From: an uncultured Caulobacter sp.
Lineage (GTDB): Bacteria; Pseudomonadota; Alphaproteobacteria; Caulobacterales; Caulobacteraceae
DNA length: 43,211 nucleotides
Direction: 5' to 3'
NCBI RefSeq assembly: GCF_947036865.1
Contig: NZ_CAMQSF010000031.1
Span: 1 to 43,211 of the forward strand
The translations under genes and the position numbers were made by a program. Each line of letters opens with the position of its first letter. The first letter of the stretch is position 1. Positions 1-8,937 of this stretch are shown here, piece by piece. A model generated the notes under the pieces. That model worked only from the letters and a program-made list of their open reading frames with translations, searched no databases and was not told the DNA's origin.

Positions 1-298
1 CCTGCTTCTGCGCCTCGCGCCGCAGGGCCTCGCGCTGGGCCTCCTCACGGCGCAGGGCCTCGCGCTCCTCGGGCGTCGGCTCGGGGGTCTGGGCCGTCTG
101 CTCCTCGGGCGCCTCGACGGCCGGGCGGACATTGGTCGGCCCCTTGGCGACGATGGTCACCGGCACCGACTCGCCGATGGTGATCGGCTTGGACGACGTC
201 CACGGCAGGCCGAACACGATCAGCGCCGCCACCGCCCCGTGCAGCGCGATCGAGCCCAGAAGGCCCGGCGAGATCGTCTGGTCGCGGCGAACGCTCAT
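1..298 (-). CDS. tolA: TolA, N-terminal part (partial at window edge)
   Basis: Periplasm-spanning inner-membrane protein of the Tol-Pal envelope system. TolA couples the TolQR proton motor to TolB/Pal at the outer membrane and helps constriction at division. About 99 codons are visible before the gene runs off the left edge. The start reads MSVRRDQTISPGLLGSIALH, followed by one hydrophobic segment at residues 13-30, a Pro-rich stretch, and then a Glu/Arg/Gln-rich repetitive region (EEREALRREEAQREALRREA) typical of the long TolA helical domain. The ATG at 298 lies 8 nt after the tolR stop, so it is the third gene of a tolQ-tolR-tolA operon. TonB has a similar N-terminus, but the Glu/Arg helix and the tolQR context favour TolA. 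Confidence 0.9.
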   Translation of the reverse strand, partial: MSVRRDQTISPGLLGSIALHGAVAALIVFGLPWTSSKPITIGESVPVTIVAKGPTNVRPAVEAPEEQTAQTPEPTPEEREALRREEAQREALRREAQKQ

Positions 299-305
299 AC
301 CGCCC

Positions 306-827
<522 letters not shown>

Positions 828-831
828 CGGA

Positions 832-1530
<699 letters not shown>

Positions 1531-1645
1531 GCGGGGTTGGGCTCCGTTGGGGCGTCTGATCAGAACAGATGAGCGCCGTATGGCATGAAGCGGCGCTTGG
1601 GTGAAACTATGACAATCGCCGAGCGATCCCGAAAAACGCTGGGAT

Positions 1646-2095
1646 CTAGTCGCCGGCGGCCAGCCAGGGCGCCAGCTTGGCCGTCATCTCGGGCGTCGGC
1701 CGGCGCGGCCGCCCCGACAGGCTGATGCAGACCGCGATCGCCTTGGCCTCCAGGATCAGCTCCTCGCCGCGCGTGATCCTCTGGCTGACGTGCAGCCGGA
1801 CGCCCTCGACGCGCTCGTAGAGGGTCCGTACGACCAGGGCGTCGTCGATCCGCGCGGCGCGCTTGAAATCCAGCTCCATGCGGATCACCGCGAAGCCGGT
1901 GTCCTGCTCGGCGAGCGCGCTGTGCGAAATGCCGACCATCCGGAAGAAGTCGCTGCGCCCCCGCTCCAGATAGCGCAGATAGTTGGCGTGATAGACGATC
2001 CCCGTGAAGTCGGTGTCCTCGTAGTAGATGCGGACAGGCAGCTGGTGCTCGCGGCCATGGAACACGCCAGCGGTCGGTTCGGGCGGGGTCGTCAT
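1646..2095 (-). CDS. ybgC: YbgC, acyl-CoA thioesterase of the Tol-Pal cluster
   Basis: Hotdog-fold thioesterase of the 4-hydroxybenzoyl-CoA thioesterase/YbgC family (149 residues). It is normally encoded with tol-pal, where it is thought to act on acyl thioesters linked to phospholipid metabolism. The active-site block is clear: YYEDTDFTGIVYHANYLRYLE at about residues 24-44, with the conserved acidic residues (D27, D29), G32 and the HxxY tyrosine region. The C-terminal end is of normal length. It lies directly upstream of tolQ and downstream of the SEDS-like gene, all on the same strand, which matches the widespread ruv-ybgC-tol order. Confidence 0.93.
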   Translation of the reverse strand: MTTPPEPTAGVFHGREHQLPVRIYYEDTDFTGIVYHANYLRYLERGRSDFFRMVGISHSALAEQDTGFAVIRMELDFKRAARIDDALVVRTLYERVEGVRLHVSQRITRGEELILEAKAIAVCISLSGRPRRPTPEMTAKLAPWLAAGD

Positions 2096-2105
2096 GAGGG
2101 ACTGC

Positions 2106-2960
2106 TTAGCCCGTGGGAACGGGATCGTCAGCCCTCAAGACGTTCTCGCGGCCTCGCCCGAGCGCCAGGCCGATCGACAACAGCCACCCGATCACCGGGG
2201 CCGCGCCCGCGCCGATCACCGGGGCGGGGTAGTTGGCGATGAGGTTGGCCAGGAGAAAGCCGAGCCAGACGGCGGCGAGCGCCGCGCTTTCGAGGGACCG
2301 GCGCGTCCAGAGCATGGCCAGCGGCAGGGCCGCCAAGGCGAGGGCCGCGAAAATTCCGACCGGCGGCGACGCGGCGAAGGCGTTCGGGATCACCCGCTCG
2401 ACGTGGGCGACGGCCGGCAGGGGATCGTGGCGCGAGAACGCGTAGCCGGCGCAGGCGAGGCCCAGCGCGGTCAAGGCGGCGACAAGTCGGGGCGCCCGCG
2501 ACCGGTCGACGAGGCCCACCGCCACGCCGAGGGTCAGGGCCAGCACCGAGGCGGCGTCAGGCTGGAGCGCCAGGACCACCATCAGGCCCGCCAGCATCGC
2601 CGCGGCGATCGGCTCCAGCCGGCCGGCCGTCGCCCAGATCGCCAGCGGGACCAGCAGCGAGGCCGCGTGCAATTGGACCGGCCCCAGCGCGATCCATCGC
2701 CGCACGCCCTCCATCGAGACGCCGGCGGTCAGGACATAGGCCTCCACCGCCAGGGCGAGCCCCGGCACGGCCCAGCGCGCGAGCCTTCCCGGCGTCCCGG
2801 CCCGGACCGCGACGCCCCAGGCGACCAACGCGCCCACCAGGCCCGCGCCTCCCTGCAGGACCATGGCGTTTCCGGAGCCGCCGGCGGCCCGGATCGCCAG
2901 GATGGACGCGACAAGCGTGAGCAGCACCTGAAGGGACGGAAAGCGGTAAGCGGACGGCAT
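2106..2960 (-). CDS. Polytopic membrane protein resembling a degenerate SEDS (FtsW/RodA) protein
   Basis: An inner-membrane protein of about 284 residues from the ATG at 2960 (297 from an upstream GTG at 2999), with 8-9 hydrophobic segments. Two stretches look like SEDS glycosyltransferases. The segment GVRRWIALGPVQLHAASLL resembles the 'G-RRW--LG--QPSE--K' motif and is followed by a 'LQPDAASVLAL' segment like the SEDS 'QPDLGTALVL'. Near the C-terminus, NYPAPVIGAGAAPVIGWLLS resembles 'PLPFVSYGGSS'. It is shorter than FtsW/RodA (370-420 residues), and the loop expected to hold the catalytic Asp has no obvious equivalent. It lies between ruvB and ybgC on the same strand. The homology is my reading by eye, and the function is unknown. 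Confidence 0.6.
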   Translation of the reverse strand: MPSAYRFPSLQVLLTLVASILAIRAAGGSGNAMVLQGGAGLVGALVAWGVAVRAGTPGRLARWAVPGLALAVEAYVLTAGVSMEGVRRWIALGPVQLHAASLLVPLAIWATAGRLEPIAAAMLAGLMVVLALQPDAASVLALTLGVAVGLVDRSRAPRLVAALTALGLACAGYAFSRHDPLPAVAHVERVIPNAFAASPPVGIFAALALAALPLAMLWTRRSLESAALAAVWLGFLLANLIANYPAPVIGAGAAPVIGWLLSIGLALGRGRENVLRADDPVPTG

Positions 2961-3052
2961 GACCTTGATCGCGAGTTGGAGGCTAGGAGAGGCCCGCACC
3001 CTAGGGCGAGCGGCGGTCGCGCCTAGCCCAGACCCCTCGTCGAATCCGAAAG

Positions 3053-4093
3053 CTATTCGTCGAAAAGACCGCCCTGCGCCTGGCCCGGCGGCGCGGCGGG
3101 GGGCGTGAGGCCCAGGTGCAGATAGGCCTTGCCGCAGGCCATGCGGCCGCGCGGGGTGCGCTGGATGAAGCCCTGCTGCATCAGATAGGGCTCGATGACA
3201 TCCTCGACCGCGTCGCGGGCCTCGGCGATGGCGTAGGCGATGGTCTCGACCCCGACGGGGCCGCCGCCATAGTGCTCGATCATCGCCCGCAGATAGCGGC
3301 GATCCAGGCTGTCGAGGCCGCTCTCGTCGACTTCAAGCCGCGCCAGGGCAAGGCCCGCGGCCTTGCGGTCGATGAGGCTCGCGCCGTCGGCGGCGGCGAA
3401 GTCGCGGACCCGGCGCAGCAGGCGGCCGGCGACGCGCGGCGTGCCCCGCGCGCGCTTGGCGATCTCGTCGGCCCCGTCGTCCGACAGCGGCGCGCCCATC
3501 TTGCGGGCGGCGTGCAGCAGCACGTGGCGCAGCTCGGCGGGCGTGTAGAATTCCAGCCGGATCGGAATGCCGAAACGATCGCGCAAGGGCGTGGCCAGCA
3601 TGCCCGCCCGCGTGGTCGCGGCCACCAGGGTGAAGGGCGCCAGGTCGATGCGGATCGAGCGCGCCGAGGGCCCCTCGCCGATCACCAGGTCCAGGACGTG
3701 ATCCTCCATCGCCGGATAGAGGATCTCCTCGACGTTCGAGGACAATCGGTGGATCTCGTCGATGAACAGGACGTCGTTGGCTTCCAGATTGGTCAGGATG
3801 GCCGCCAGATCGCCAGGCTTGTTCAGCACCGGGCCGGAGGTGGCGCGGAAGTTCACGCCCAGCTCGCGGGCGACGATCTGGGCCAGGGTGGTCTTGCCCA
3901 GGCCCGGGGGCCCGAACAGCAGCACGTGGTCCAGCGCCTCGCCGCGCCCCTTGGCCGCCTCGATGAAGATCTTCAGATTGCCCTTGGCCTGCTCCTGGCC
4001 GACGAACTCGGCGAGGGTCTGGGGGCGCAGGGCGCGGTCGGCGGCCGGAACCTGGTCGCCGAACTGCGCTTCGCCGGAAATAATCCGCGTCAT
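3053..4093 (-). CDS. ruvB: RuvB, Holliday junction branch-migration ATPase
   Basis: Hexameric AAA+ motor that drives branch migration on RuvA-bound Holliday junctions. It has 346 residues from the ATG at 4093, the normal size. Walker A is [11 protein letters not shown] at residues 61-71, Walker B is [10 protein letters not shown], and sensor/arginine-finger motifs such as [17 protein letters not shown] follow. The C-terminal winged helix holds [10 protein letters not shown]. The open frame continues upstream to 4255, but that part only translates the palindromic repeat in the ruvA-ruvB gap. The start at [10 protein letters not shown] is preceded by a GGGGGAGG ribosome-binding site. It is the third gene of ruvC-ruvA-ruvB. 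Confidence 0.97.
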   Translation of the reverse strand: MTRIISGEAQFGDQVPAADRALRPQTLAEFVGQEQAKGNLKIFIEAAKGRGEALDHVLLFGPPGLGKTTLAQIVARELGVNFRATSGPVLNKPGDLAAILTNLEANDVLFIDEIHRLSSNVEEILYPAMEDHVLDLVIGEGPSARSIRIDLAPFTLVAATTRAGMLATPLRDRFGIPIRLEFYTPAELRHVLLHAARKMGAPLSDDGADEIAKRARGTPRVAGRLLRRVRDFAAADGASLIDRKAAGLALARLEVDESGLDSLDRRYLRAMIEHYGGGPVGVETIAYAIAEARDAVEDVIEPYLMQQGFIQRTPRGRMACGKAYLHLGLTPPAAPPGQAQGGLFDE

Positions 4094-4102
4094 CGCATGA
4101 AC

Positions 4103-4231
4103 CTCCCCCTTTCCCCTTGAGGGGGGAAGGGCTGGGGATGGGGGTGACCAGGACGGTTCGGCTGGCGGCGGCCCGTCCGGCCGGCGCCGAGACTCCCCCA
4201 TCCCAACCCTTCCCCCATCGAGGGGGAAGGG
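4103..4231. repeat. Palindromic intergenic repeat, family 1, copy A (between ruvA and ruvB)
   Basis: The 151-nt gap between ruvA and ruvB is filled by two inverted GC-rich units. The left unit contains TTCCCCTTGAGGGGGGAAGG followed by CTGGGGATGGGGGTGA. The right unit is its near mirror image: ACTCCCCCATCCCAACCCTT, then CCCCCATCGAGGGGGAAGGG. Similar paired units occur at 24888-25006, 30893-30998 and 42881-43000. This is a BIME/REP-like arrangement. Within an operon transcript it could fold into stable hairpins that affect mRNA stability or RuvA:RuvB ratio. Confidence 0.8.
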
Positions 4232-4244
4232 CTCTGAACAGCCC

Positions 4245-4865
4245 TCATCGCCCAAGCTCCTGCAGGCCGGCCTTGATCAGAGCCTGGACCGTCGCGGCCT
4301 CGCCCAGGCGATCGGCGGCGGCCTCGACGACGCGGCGGGCGTTCACCTCGGCCACGCCCAGGCCCATCAGCGCCGCGACGGCGTCGCCGGTCGGGGCGGG
4401 CTTGGCGGCGGCCGACGGCGCCGAGGCCGAGGTCGGCGCGGTCATCAGCACCGGCCCGTCGGTGATCGGCTTGTCCTTCAGCTCGGTGACGATCCGCAAG
4501 GCGAGCTTGGGGCCCACCCCGTTGGCGCGGCCGACGGCGGCCTTGTCCTCGCGGGCGACGGCGCTGGCCAGCTCGGCCGGCGAGAGCACGTCCAGCACCG
4601 CCATGGCCGCCTTGGGTCCCACGCCCTGGATCGCCTGCAACAGGACAAAGGCTCGGCGATCCTCGCGGGTCAGAAAGCCGTAGAGCCGAAGGCCCTGGCT
4701 CTCGCTCCACTGGCTCTCGACATGGATCAGGGTCTCCTCGCCCAGCGCGGGAAGACGCTGCAGGGTGCGTTGGCCGCAGCGGACCAGATAGCCGACGCCC
4801 ATCACGTCGATCAGGGCTTCTTCCTCGCCGACCTCGGCGACGGCGCCTCTGAGACGTCCGATCAT
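4245..4865 (-). CDS. ruvA: RuvA, Holliday junction DNA-binding protein
   Basis: Tetrameric protein that binds four-way DNA junctions and recruits RuvB. It has 206 residues. The N-terminal OB-fold starts [28 protein letters not shown]. Two helix-hairpin-helix motifs follow, with [20 protein letters not shown] and [20 protein letters not shown] visible at about residues 76-125. An Ala/Pro-rich linker leads to the C-terminal RuvB-binding domain ([20 protein letters not shown]). The start ATG overlaps the ruvC stop (ATGA), so the two are translationally coupled. Confidence 0.97.
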   Translation of the reverse strand: MIGRLRGAVAEVGEEEALIDVMGVGYLVRCGQRTLQRLPALGEETLIHVESQWSESQGLRLYGFLTREDRRAFVLLQAIQGVGPKAAMAVLDVLSPAELASAVAREDKAAVGRANGVGPKLALRIVTELKDKPITDGPVLMTAPTSASAPSAAAKPAPTGDAVAALMGLGVAEVNARRVVEAAADRLGEAATVQALIKAGLQELGR

Positions 4866-5371
4866 GCCGCCCCCCGGATCGACAGGTTCCGCGCGGTGCG
4901 GGCGTGGGCGTGGGCGATGGCCACGGCCAGGGCGTCGGCGGCGTCGGCGGTCGGCGAACCCGCGCTGGGCAGCAGGCGCGCGATCATGAAGGCGACCTGG
5001 GCCTTGTCGGCCGAGCCGGTGCCGACCACCGCCTTCTTGACCACGGGCGCGGAATATTCGGCCACGATCAGGCCGGCGCGGGCCGGCGCGATCATCGCCG
5101 CGGCGCGGGCGTGGCCCAGCTTCAGGGTCGACTGGGCGTTGGTGTTGACGAAGGTCTCCTCGACCGCCGCCTCGTCGGGGCGGTGCTGCTCGATCACGGC
5201 GCAGACGCCGTCGAACAGGGTCAGCAGCCGGTCGGCGAACGGGGCCTTCTCGTCCGGGACGATGACGCCGTGCGCCACGTGGCTGACCCGCGCGCCCTGC
5301 ACGGCGACGACGCCCCAGCCGGTGCGACGGAGGCCTGGATCGAGGCCGAGGATGCGAATCGCGTTCATCAT
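4862..5371 (-). CDS. ruvC: RuvC, Holliday junction resolvase
   Basis: Dimeric endonuclease that cuts Holliday junctions in the RuvABC resolvasome. From the ATG at 5371 the product is 169 residues, the usual length; an in-frame ATG one codon later would also serve. The RNase H-like fold begins [16 protein letters not shown]. The catalytic acidic residues are visible, counting from the second Met: D10, E70 (AAVEETF), and D142/D145 ([10 protein letters not shown]). The open frame continues upstream to 5788, but that part lies over a plus-strand gene and has no family resemblance. It is the first gene of ruvCAB. Confidence 0.96.
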   Translation of the reverse strand: MMNAIRILGLDPGLRRTGWGVVAVQGARVSHVAHGVIVPDEKAPFADRLLTLFDGVCAVIEQHRPDEAAVEETFVNTNAQSTLKLGHARAAAMIAPARAGLIVAEYSAPVVKKAVVGTGSADKAQVAFMIARLLPSAGSPTADAADALAVAIAHAHARTARNLSIRGAA

Positions 5372-5485
5372 GTGTTCTCGCACTCTCGTCGCTTCCGTCG
5401 CCAAGGAAAAGCCCCCGCCATGCCTAATGCTCGGTAAACGCCGGCTGCCTTGCGCGGCGGCGGCCAAGGGTGTGAAACCGCGCGC

Positions 5486-5791
5486 ATGATCGTCTCCCAT
5501 TATCGCTGCGACTGGCGCCATCGGCCGAACGAGGAGCCGGTGGCGATCTTCTACGAGGTCGACGGCGGCGGAGCCGTGCCGCGCCTCATCGACGTCTTCG
5601 CCGACGGCCAAAGGCGGCGGGAGTCGGCGCTCGAACAGGGCGTGGCCAGCCTGGTGGACGGCTCCTTCCACGAGTCGGCCGCCCTTCTTCTGGCCGGCCA
5701 CGCGATCGAGGACGGCGACGAGCGGCTGACCCTGACGCCGATCACCGCCGAAGCCTTCGAGATCGCGTGGAAGATCGCCGGCGGCCATTGA
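5486..5791 (+). CDS. Small conserved hypothetical protein (possibly DUF6881-like)
   Basis: A 101-residue acidic soluble protein from the ATG at 5486, with no signal peptide or membrane span. It starts MIVSHYRCDWRHRPNEEPVA. The pattern 'W-----EEPV-IFYEVD------PR-IDVFADG' resembles the DUF6881 family of small proteins of unknown function, but I judge this by eye only. It is divergent from ruvC, with a 114-nt gap that would hold both promoters. It may form a small operon with the 93-residue gene 54 nt downstream. No function can be assigned. Confidence 0.75.
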   Translation: MIVSHYRCDWRHRPNEEPVAIFYEVDGGGAVPRLIDVFADGQRRRESALEQGVASLVDGSFHESAALLLAGHAIEDGDERLTLTPITAEAFEIAWKIAGGH

Positions 5792-5845
5792 AGACCGCCG
5801 CGCCTGCCTTATCTCCCCGCCAGTGTCGCGTTAGGGAGACGGACA

Positions 5846-6127
5846 ATGGTCAGCACGTCCAACGACGGGATCATGACCGAGTACATGGTCGGCTACTGGT
5901 CGATGAAACATCAGAAGGTCGAACGCCCCACCAAGCTGCTCGAGACGCTCTACATCACCGAGAAATACCAGGCGGGCGAGGACCTGCGCGCGGCGCGGTC
6001 GGCCTATGACCACGCGGTCTGGAACGGCGTGCCGGTCGCGGAGATGGACCAGCGCCTCGCCGATCTCGACCAGTTCATGCGCGACCTGGTGCGCGAACGC
6101 GCGGCCCAGTGGGGCCAGCCGCACTGA
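5846..6127 (+). CDS. Hypothetical protein, 93 residues
   Basis: A soluble, mostly helical protein with the start MVSTSNDGIMTEYMVGYWSM and a charged C-terminal half (AEMDQRLADLDQFMRDLVRE) likely to form a long helix. The ATG at 5846 is preceded by AGGGAGACGGACA, a good ribosome-binding site. It has no signal peptide, membrane segment or recognised domain. It follows the 101-residue gene by 54 nt on the same strand and converges on the KdpD-like gene, with only 2 nt between their stops. Confidence 0.7.
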   Translation: MVSTSNDGIMTEYMVGYWSMKHQKVERPTKLLETLYITEKYQAGEDLRAARSAYDHAVWNGVPVAEMDQRLADLDQFMRDLVRERAAQWGQPH

Positions 6128-6129
6128 CC

Positions 6130-6939
6130 TTAGCGGACGAGGTGCAGCTTGCGCGGCGGCGGCGACGAGGCCAGGAGATAGCCGCCGACCAGCTCCACCA
6201 CCCCGTCGCGAAGGCCTTCCTCGGAGCCGCCCGCCTTGCGCTCGACGCCCAGGACGATCGACTGGCCGGGGATGCTGAGCGGCCAGAAGTCGTAGCGGCT
6301 GCGGCCGCCCGCCTCGGAGGCCAGGCCCGCCGGGACATTGTTGGCCAGGGCCCAATCGGCGGCGCGGAAATCGTCGGCCTCCAGCGTCGCGCCGCGGCTG
6401 CCGCCGACCATCTTCAGCCCGTGCTCGTCGGCCAGCAGGACCACGGCCTTGGCTTCGTAGGCGCGGGACAGCGCCTGAGCGGCGGCGAAATAGATCGCCT
6501 CGCTGCCGCCTTGGGAGACCACCGCGTGCGACAGAAGGCTGAGCGCGTCGCTGCGCGTCTCATGCCGGCGGATGGTCGTGAGCTGTCGACGCAGGCGCAT
6601 GCCGAGGTAGCTGGCGATCGCCGCGCAGGGCGCCAGGCCGACCAGGATCCAAAGGTCCGACAGGTTGGTCAGCATGAAGGAGTTTCGCGGCGGCACCACC
6701 CAGTAGTCGAAGGCCGCCAGCGCCACCACCATGGTGACCGCGGCCGGCGCCATGCCGCCCCACAGCGCGATCAGGAAGATCGGCGGCGCGAACCACAGGG
6801 CCGCCGCCGGATTGTTGTCGAACAGCCCCGCCGCCATGCCCGCGACGACCGGCGCCGCGACGGCGCAGGCATAGAGCAGCGCCACGCGCCACGCCGCGCC
6901 GCGATCCCGGGACAGGAACGATATGGCCGCGTCGCTCAT
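6130..6939 (-). CDS. KdpD-like sensor fragment: four-TM DUF4118 plus GAF domain, no kinase
   Basis: A 269-residue membrane protein from the ATG at 6939. The first about 110 residues hold four hydrophobic spans in the KdpD DUF4118 style (AALWFAPPIFLIALWGGMAP; AAFDYWVVPPRNSF, compare KdpD 'FDFFFVPP'). A GAF-like domain follows (about 130-260) with the KdpD-type stretch DWALANNVPAGLASE. There is no histidine-kinase domain and no N-terminal KdpD/USP domain. The start overlaps the stop of the nucleoside hydrolase gene (ATGA), so the two form a coupled pair. The reading frame upstream of 6939 is only a shadow of that gene. Function unknown: perhaps an orphan sensory or regulatory module. Confidence 0.75.
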   Translation of the reverse strand: MSDAAISFLSRDRGAAWRVALLYACAVAAPVVAGMAAGLFDNNPAAALWFAPPIFLIALWGGMAPAAVTMVVALAAFDYWVVPPRNSFMLTNLSDLWILVGLAPCAAIASYLGMRLRRQLTTIRRHETRSDALSLLSHAVVSQGGSEAIYFAAAQALSRAYEAKAVVLLADEHGLKMVGGSRGATLEADDFRAADWALANNVPAGLASEAGGRSRYDFWPLSIPGQSIVLGVERKAGGSEEGLRDGVVELVGGYLLASSPPPRKLHLVR

Positions 6940-7868
6940 GCCGCCTCGACCGCGCTGGCGCCGAACAAGCCGCCCAGGATCATCCGCTTGACCGCCGCGA
7001 CGTCGACGCCGACGCAGACCTCGGCGTTGGGCGCGCCGTCGACGCGCTCGACCCGGCCCTGGCGCGGGCCGTCGATGACGACGCGCAGGCGCGCGGGCTC
7101 GAAGGTGAAGTGCTCGGGCGCGATCAGGCTGGCGGCGGCGACGGCGTCGTGCGGCCGGCACCCCTCGCCGCCCCAGACCTGCTCGTGAAAGGCGATGTAG
7201 GGCGCGGCGGCCTTGGTCAGGCGCTGGGACAGCGGCGAGCCGCAGCGGACCGCGCCCTTGGCCAGATCCGCCTCGGTGATCGAGACCAGGGCGGTGGCGT
7301 CCAGCGGCGTCAGGCGCGGCGCGACCCCCGCCTCCAGCGTGCGCTGCAGGGCCTCGGGATCGCTCCAACTGTTGAAGTCGGCGCCGCTGGCGGCCTTGCC
7401 CTCGACGTCGAAGGCCCCGGCGACGATGGTCGGCTTCCATTGGCGGAAGGCGGCGGGGTCCTCGAGCAGCGCCTTGGCCAGATTGGTCAGCGGTCCCAGG
7501 AACAGGCCGGTGACGCGGCGGCGCGCGGCGAAGGCCAGGAAGTTGGCCGAGTGGCCGCGCTCCAGCTCCGGCAGTTTCCAGCGCTGGGAGAAGCCCGCGC
7601 CGTTCAGGCCGTCGACGCCGTGGGCCGGCCGCATGCGCTCCACGCGGCGGCGCGCCAGCCCGGCTCCGGCGCCGATATAGACCTCGGCTCCGCAGCCGGC
7701 GAGGCGCAGCACGCCCCGGGCGTTGGCGGCGGCCTGGTCGACATAGGTGTTGCCGAACACGGCCGAGACGGACACCACCTCGACCGCCTGACGCGCGCGC
7801 GCCAGCAAGGCCAGCGCCAGGGCGTCGTCCACGCCGCAGTCGGTGTCGATGTGAACCCTAAGGACCAT
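6936..7868 (-). CDS. Inosine-uridine-type nucleoside hydrolase
   Basis: Hydrolyses the N-glycosidic bond of ribonucleosides to free base and ribose, for purine/pyrimidine salvage. It has 310 residues from the ATG at 7868; a GTG at 7886 would add six. The calcium-binding motif at the N-terminus is HIDTDCGVDDALALALL (usual form DTDPGxDDA, so Pro is replaced by Cys). Also visible are the GNT loop, GPLTNLAKALLEDP, DFNSWSDPEA (family: EFN---DPEA) and the distal HDAVAAASLI (family: HDPLA). Substitutions at several usually fixed positions leave substrate preference open. It is co-directional with purC, 42 nt downstream of it, and coupled to the KdpD-like gene. Confidence 0.88.
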   Translation of the reverse strand: MVLRVHIDTDCGVDDALALALLARARQAVEVVSVSAVFGNTYVDQAAANARGVLRLAGCGAEVYIGAGAGLARRRVERMRPAHGVDGLNGAGFSQRWKLPELERGHSANFLAFAARRRVTGLFLGPLTNLAKALLEDPAAFRQWKPTIVAGAFDVEGKAASGADFNSWSDPEALQRTLEAGVAPRLTPLDATALVSITEADLAKGAVRCGSPLSQRLTKAAAPYIAFHEQVWGGEGCRPHDAVAAASLIAPEHFTFEPARLRVVIDGPRQGRVERVDGAPNAEVCVGVDVAAVKRMILGGLFGASAVEAA

Positions 7869-7910
7869 GCGAAGCAGTCTAGCCACGCCCCGCGACCGCG
7901 AGAAGCGGTG

Positions 7911-8873
7911 TTATCGGGCCAGATAGGCCTCAAGGTTGCGCCGTACGCGGTCCAGCACCGGTTCGCTGGGGTCCGGACGCTCGAAGGTCTGGCCGGTGAT
8001 GGTCTCGAACGCCTCGACATAGACGTCCGACGTCTGCCGGATCAGCGCCTCGGGAATCTCTGGGATCGCGTCGCCATAAGGATCGCAGCGCGCCGCCACC
8101 CAGGCGCGGACGAAGTCCTTGTCGAAGCTGTCGGGCCGTTCGCCGGCCTCGAAACGCTCTTGGTAGGTGTCGGCCTTCCAGAAGCGGCTGCTGTCGGGGG
8201 TGTGGATCTCGTCGGCCAGGACGATCTGGCCCTCGGCGTCGAGGCCGAACTCGTACTTGGTGTCGGCCAGGATCAGGCCACGCTCGGCCGCCAGGGCTTG
8301 GCCGCGCGCGAACAGGGCCAGGGCGTGGGCGCTGAGCGTCTCCCACTGCTCGGGGGTCAGCAGCCCCTGCTCCAGGATCCGCGCGGGCGACAGCGGCGCG
8401 TCGTGGTCGCCGTCCGCCGCCTTGCTGGTCGGGGTGAGAATCGGCTGGGGCAGGCGCTGGTTCGGCCGCAGGCCGTCGGGCAGGGTGACCCCGTACATCT
8501 GGCGCTGGCCGGCCTTGTAGAGCGTCAGGATCGAGGTCGAGGTGGTCCCGGCCAGATAGCCGCGCACGACCAGCTCGACCGGCAGCATCGCGAGCCGGCG
8601 GCCGATCAGCACGTTCGGGTCGGGATAGGCCAGCACGTGGTTCGGACAGATGTCGCCCGTGACGTCGAACCAGTAGCGCGCGGTCTGGGTCAGCACCTGG
8701 CCCTTGCACGGCACGGCGCACAGGATCCGGTCGAAGGCGCTGAGGCGGTCGGACGCGACGATCACCCGGCGGCCGTCCGGCAGGTCGTAATTGTCCCGCA
8801 CCTTGCCGCGATAGTGATTGGGCAGGCCGGGCAGGTCGACCTCGGCCAGGGCGTTCGGGGCGGAAGGGGTCAC
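7911..8873 (-). CDS. purC: Phosphoribosylaminoimidazole-succinocarboxamide synthase (SAICAR synthase), long form
   Basis: Catalyses ATP-dependent condensation of CAIR with aspartate in purine biosynthesis. It has 320 residues, clearly longer than the common bacterial PurC (about 237), and resembles the long yeast Ade1-like type. Family motifs seen are GKVRDNYDL near residue 23, [12 protein letters not shown], the signature [14 protein letters not shown], and [11 protein letters not shown] followed by [14 protein letters not shown]. The ATG at 8873 follows the yebC gene and its terminator. Alphaproteobacteria often also have a short purC elsewhere; that cannot be seen here. Confidence 0.95.
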   Translation of the reverse strand: MTPSAPNALAEVDLPGLPNHYRGKVRDNYDLPDGRRVIVASDRLSAFDRILCAVPCKGQVLTQTARYWFDVTGDICPNHVLAYPDPNVLIGRRLAMLPVELVVRGYLAGTTSTSILTLYKAGQRQMYGVTLPDGLRPNQRLPQPILTPTSKAADGDHDAPLSPARILEQGLLTPEQWETLSAHALALFARGQALAAERGLILADTKYEFGLDAEGQIVLADEIHTPDSSRFWKADTYQERFEAGERPDSFDKDFVRAWVAARCDPYGDAIPEIPEALIRQTSDVYVEAFETITGQTFERPDPSEPVLDRVRRNLEAYLAR

Positions 8874-8900
8874 CGGGGCCTCGGGCGTTCGCGCTTGGAA

Positions 8901-8930
8901 AACAATGAGGGGAGGCGATTACGCCTCCCC
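8901..8930 (-). terminator. Rho-independent terminator of yebC
   Basis: A perfect 9-bp stem GGGGAGGCG/CGCCTCCCC with loop ATTA lies just 8 nt past the yebC stop. On the minus strand it is followed by TCATTGTTTT, a U-rich tail. It lies between yebC and purC, so purC probably has a separate promoter or is read by leakage. Confidence 0.8.
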
Positions 8931-8937
8931 CGGGAAA

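Noticed and set aside
4094..4255. N-terminal extension of RuvB by 54 residues
   Set aside because: It translates the palindromic repeat; RuvB homologues start at the Met at 4093, which has a good ribosome-binding site.
6940..7440. N-terminal extension of the KdpD-like protein
   Set aside because: Arg/Gly-rich shadow of the nucleoside hydrolase; the ATG at 6939 overlaps its stop in a typical coupled arrangement.
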